NCBI RefSeq assembly: GCF_030246925.1
Contig: NZ_CP126740.1
Coordinates: 1 to 64,000, forward strand
Source: Microbacterium sp. zg-Y625
GTDB taxonomy: Bacteria > Actinomycetota > Actinomycetes > Actinomycetales > Microbacteriaceae
Length of the DNA: 64,000 nucleotides
Direction of reading: 5' to 3'
In this document: positions 62,671-64,000 of the stretch, piece by piece
How positions within the stretch are numbered: the stretch's first letter is position 1
Layout: each line of letters begins with the position of its first letter
The notes under the pieces: model-generated
Seen by the model: only the letters and a program-made list of their open reading frames with translations
Told to the model about the DNA's origin: nothing
The model's database searches: none
Position numbers and translations under genes: made by a program

Positions 62671-62790
62671 CCATGAGTACTCACTCGTCGGCGTTCACGC
62701 TCACTCGGCGAACCGAGTACTCACTCGCCCTGCCGAATACTCACTCGTCGACGCGAATACTCACTCGGCGACGCGAATACTCACTCGGGG
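62671..62790 (-). repeat. 20-bp tandem repeat array 3b, 3' of the membrane-anchored gene
   Basis: Six 20-bp units in exact register, inverted relative to array 3a and sense for the minus-strand gene, whose TGA stop (62781-62783) lies inside the first unit (GAG-TGA). Units vary at the C/T position and in the linker; one (62691-62710) is degenerate. Confidence 0.9.
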
Positions 62791-63509
62791 GTTCCGGAGG
62801 TGATCTCCAGCGACACCTTCGTCTCGAGCACGTCGATCGCCTCGTCCGACAGCGCGATCAGGCCGTTGAGCTCCTCGCGCACCCGCTTGTACGCCAGCTG
62901 CCGTTCCGAGGGCGTCGCCGCCTGATCCACCGCGACCGACAGCAGCTGCTGCGCCGTCGCCAGGCGCTTGCGCTCCACCTCGCTGAACGATGAATCCCGC
63001 ATGCGCCGCGCTTCGCGCTCGGCCAGGTCGAACGCCACCTCGAACTCCGTGACGGCCCTGCGGTACTCGTCGAGCTGCTCCGCCGACACCTTCGCATTCG
63101 CCGATTCCGGCCGCAGGTGATCGGCGTGCTTCTTCGCCCGCAGGAAGGCCGCCGTCAGGGGCTGGCGCCCGTCGCTCATGGCGGGGAAGGCGATCAGCTT
63201 CGCCACATCGAGCTCGTAGTCGAGCCAGCGCTGCGTCACACCGTCGTGCAGCGCGAACAGCTGCTCGAGCTGGCTGGGCTGCGGCGATGGGCGGGTGATC
63301 GCCGTGGGAATGGATGCCGTGGCCACCGGACGTCCCCGGGCTGCCGCCTGCGCTGCCTTCAGCTCGCTCTTGGCGCGGATGATCTCGAGGCGCCGCTTGT
63401 GCCGGCGCTTGCTCGCCCGCTGCCACCCCTCCCATGCCCCGCCGAACACCCCGGCCAGCGGGAACGCCAACCACCAGTAGCTCCCGAGAAAGGTGACCAG
63501 CTCATCCAC
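62781..63509 (-). CDS. Membrane-anchored helical protein, family unknown (paralogue 1)
   Basis: A 242-residue protein with one N-terminal membrane span (about 7-26, GSYWWLAFPLAGVFGGAWEG), a basic patch (QRASKRRHKRR), then a long helical region. Conserved with the next gene are RWLxYExDxAKxxAFP, PLTxAFLxAK and the LRP segment. I do not recognise the family. GTG start with TAGCAT 6 nt upstream. The stop codon is supplied by repeat array 3b. Confidence 0.75.
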   Translation of the reverse strand: MDELVTFLGSYWWLAFPLAGVFGGAWEGWQRASKRRHKRRLEIIRAKSELKAAQAAARGRPVATASIPTAITRPSPQPSQLEQLFALHDGVTQRWLDYELDVAKLIAFPAMSDGRQPLTAAFLRAKKHADHLRPESANAKVSAEQLDEYRRAVTEFEVAFDLAEREARRMRDSSFSEVERKRLATAQQLLSVAVDQAATPSERQLAYKRVREELNGLIALSDEAIDVLETKVSLEITSGTPE

Positions 63510-63515
63510 TCTGTC

Positions 63516-63521
63516 ATGCTA
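63516..63521 (-). promoter_or_regulatory. -10 element, leaderless promoter of paralogue 1
   Basis: Minus-strand TAGCAT exactly 6 nt before the GTG. It lies between the two paralogues, so each may be expressed separately. Confidence 0.5.
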
Positions 63522-63548
63522 GCCCGCGGCGCCGGCGGTGACAGCGCG

Positions 63549-64000
63549 CTACTGCGCGGCGGGCGGCTTCGAATCCCGCGACGGAACCGGCCACTGCCCT
63601 CGCGGCGGAAGCCCCGGAACCCCCGGAACCCCCGGAACCCCCAGGATCCCCGGCACCCCACCCCGCGCCGCGCGCTGGGCGTCGCGCTCAGCCGCAGCGA
63701 ACGCGGTCTCGGCCGCATGCACCGCATCGCGATACGCCACGAACCGCTCCGGGGTCACCTTCTCACGTGGGGTGGCCGGGCGCAGCCACTGCGCCTCTCG
63801 CTGCGCCTTGAGGAACGCCAGGGTCAGTGGATGCTGGGACTCGAGCATCTGTGGGAACGCGAGCGCTTTCGCGGCATCCGTCTCATACTCCAGCCACCGA
63901 GCGGTGACGGCGTCGAGACGGGCGGTCAGCTGCTCGATCGGCAGCGGCGCGTCGCGGCCCGCCGTCGCGTAGCGGGCGCGCATCGCCTTCACGCGGCTGC
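63549..64000 (-). CDS. Helical protein, paralogue 2 (5' end outside window)
   Basis: At least 147 residues, clearly paralogous to the neighbour downstream: RWLEYETDAAKALAFP and PLTLAFLKAQREAQWLRP align over about 90 residues. The reading frame remains open to the window edge, so the ATG at 63992 is probably internal and the membrane anchor lies outside. The C-terminus is different: a short Gly-x-Pro collagen-like run (GVPGILGVPGVPGVPG) encoded by a tandem GGAACCCCC-type repeat. Function unknown. Confidence 0.7.
   Translation of the reverse strand, partial: SRVKAMRARYATAGRDAPLPIEQLTARLDAVTARWLEYETDAAKALAFPQMLESQHPLTLAFLKAQREAQWLRPATPREKVTPERFVAYRDAVHAAETAFAAAERDAQRAARGGVPGILGVPGVPGVPGLPPRGQWPVPSRDSKPPAAQ

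Overview
The window is a piece of a high-GC actinobacterial chromosome beginning about 100 bp upstream of dnaA, so it covers the replication origin and the first 64 kb on its dnaA-dnaN side. Gene content and order (dnaA-oriC-dnaN-recF-dciA-like-gyrB-gyrA-DUF3566, tRNA-Ile/Ala, ppiA, crgA, sortase, pabA, and the PASTA-kinase/PBP/RodA/PstP/FHA cell-wall cluster) fit Microbacteriaceae, most likely Microbacterium or a close relative. That genus-level call is inference from gene content, GC and protein style; no 16S gene is present. No phage, IS element, CRISPR array or rRNA operon was seen.

Layout. 1-10.2 kb: origin region, with DnaA boxes between dnaA and dnaN, then clamp, recombination and gyrase genes. 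10.2-10.4 kb: tRNA-Ile(GAT) and tRNA-Ala(TGC). 10.5-24.4 kb: housekeeping (Nudix, YbaK-like deacylase, cyclophilin, rhomboid, CrgA, class E-like sortase, PabA/TrpG-type amidotransferase) meeting the minus-strand operon fhaA-fhaB-pstP-rodA-pbpA-pknA-pknB. That operon couples Ser/Thr phosphosignalling to peptidoglycan elongation. 24.6-32.8 kb: tRNA-Leu(CAG), acetyltransferase, cold-shock protein, a rhomboid-like/MprF-like membrane protein, an EzrA-shaped coiled-coil protein, HAD phosphatase, the mismatch endonuclease NucS, and a divergent MFS/LacI pair sharing one operator. 32.9-39.1 kb: a complete six-gene Mrp Na+/H+ antiporter operon (A-B fused, then C-G). 39-49.7 kb: an esterase, a glycosyltransferase, an FAD oxidoreductase with an SRPBCC partner, a penicillin-acylase-family hydrolase, argG and a lipoprotein cyclophilin. 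49.7-64 kb: metNIQ, purA, a lactonase-family propeller, an AI-2E-family permease, chorismate mutase, a GntR(YtrA)-ABC operon, a glycine betaine/proline-type ABC system (proVWX-like) and two tandem paralogous proteins of unknown function, the first membrane-anchored.

Three features stand out beyond ordinary annotation. (1) Three intergenic arrays built on an exact 20-bp period, carrying the core CGAGTGAGTAYTCG, each between convergent genes and oriented so that the mRNA of the preceding gene would fold into a row of small hairpins; in two cases the array supplies the gene's stop codon. (2) At least 13 genes have a TANNNT -10 hexamer 6-7 nt before the start codon, i.e. they look leaderless, which settles several start sites. 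(3) The 7-mer GGATGCC/GGCATCC is about seven times commoner than base composition predicts in the first 18 kb and often forces otherwise uncommon codons.
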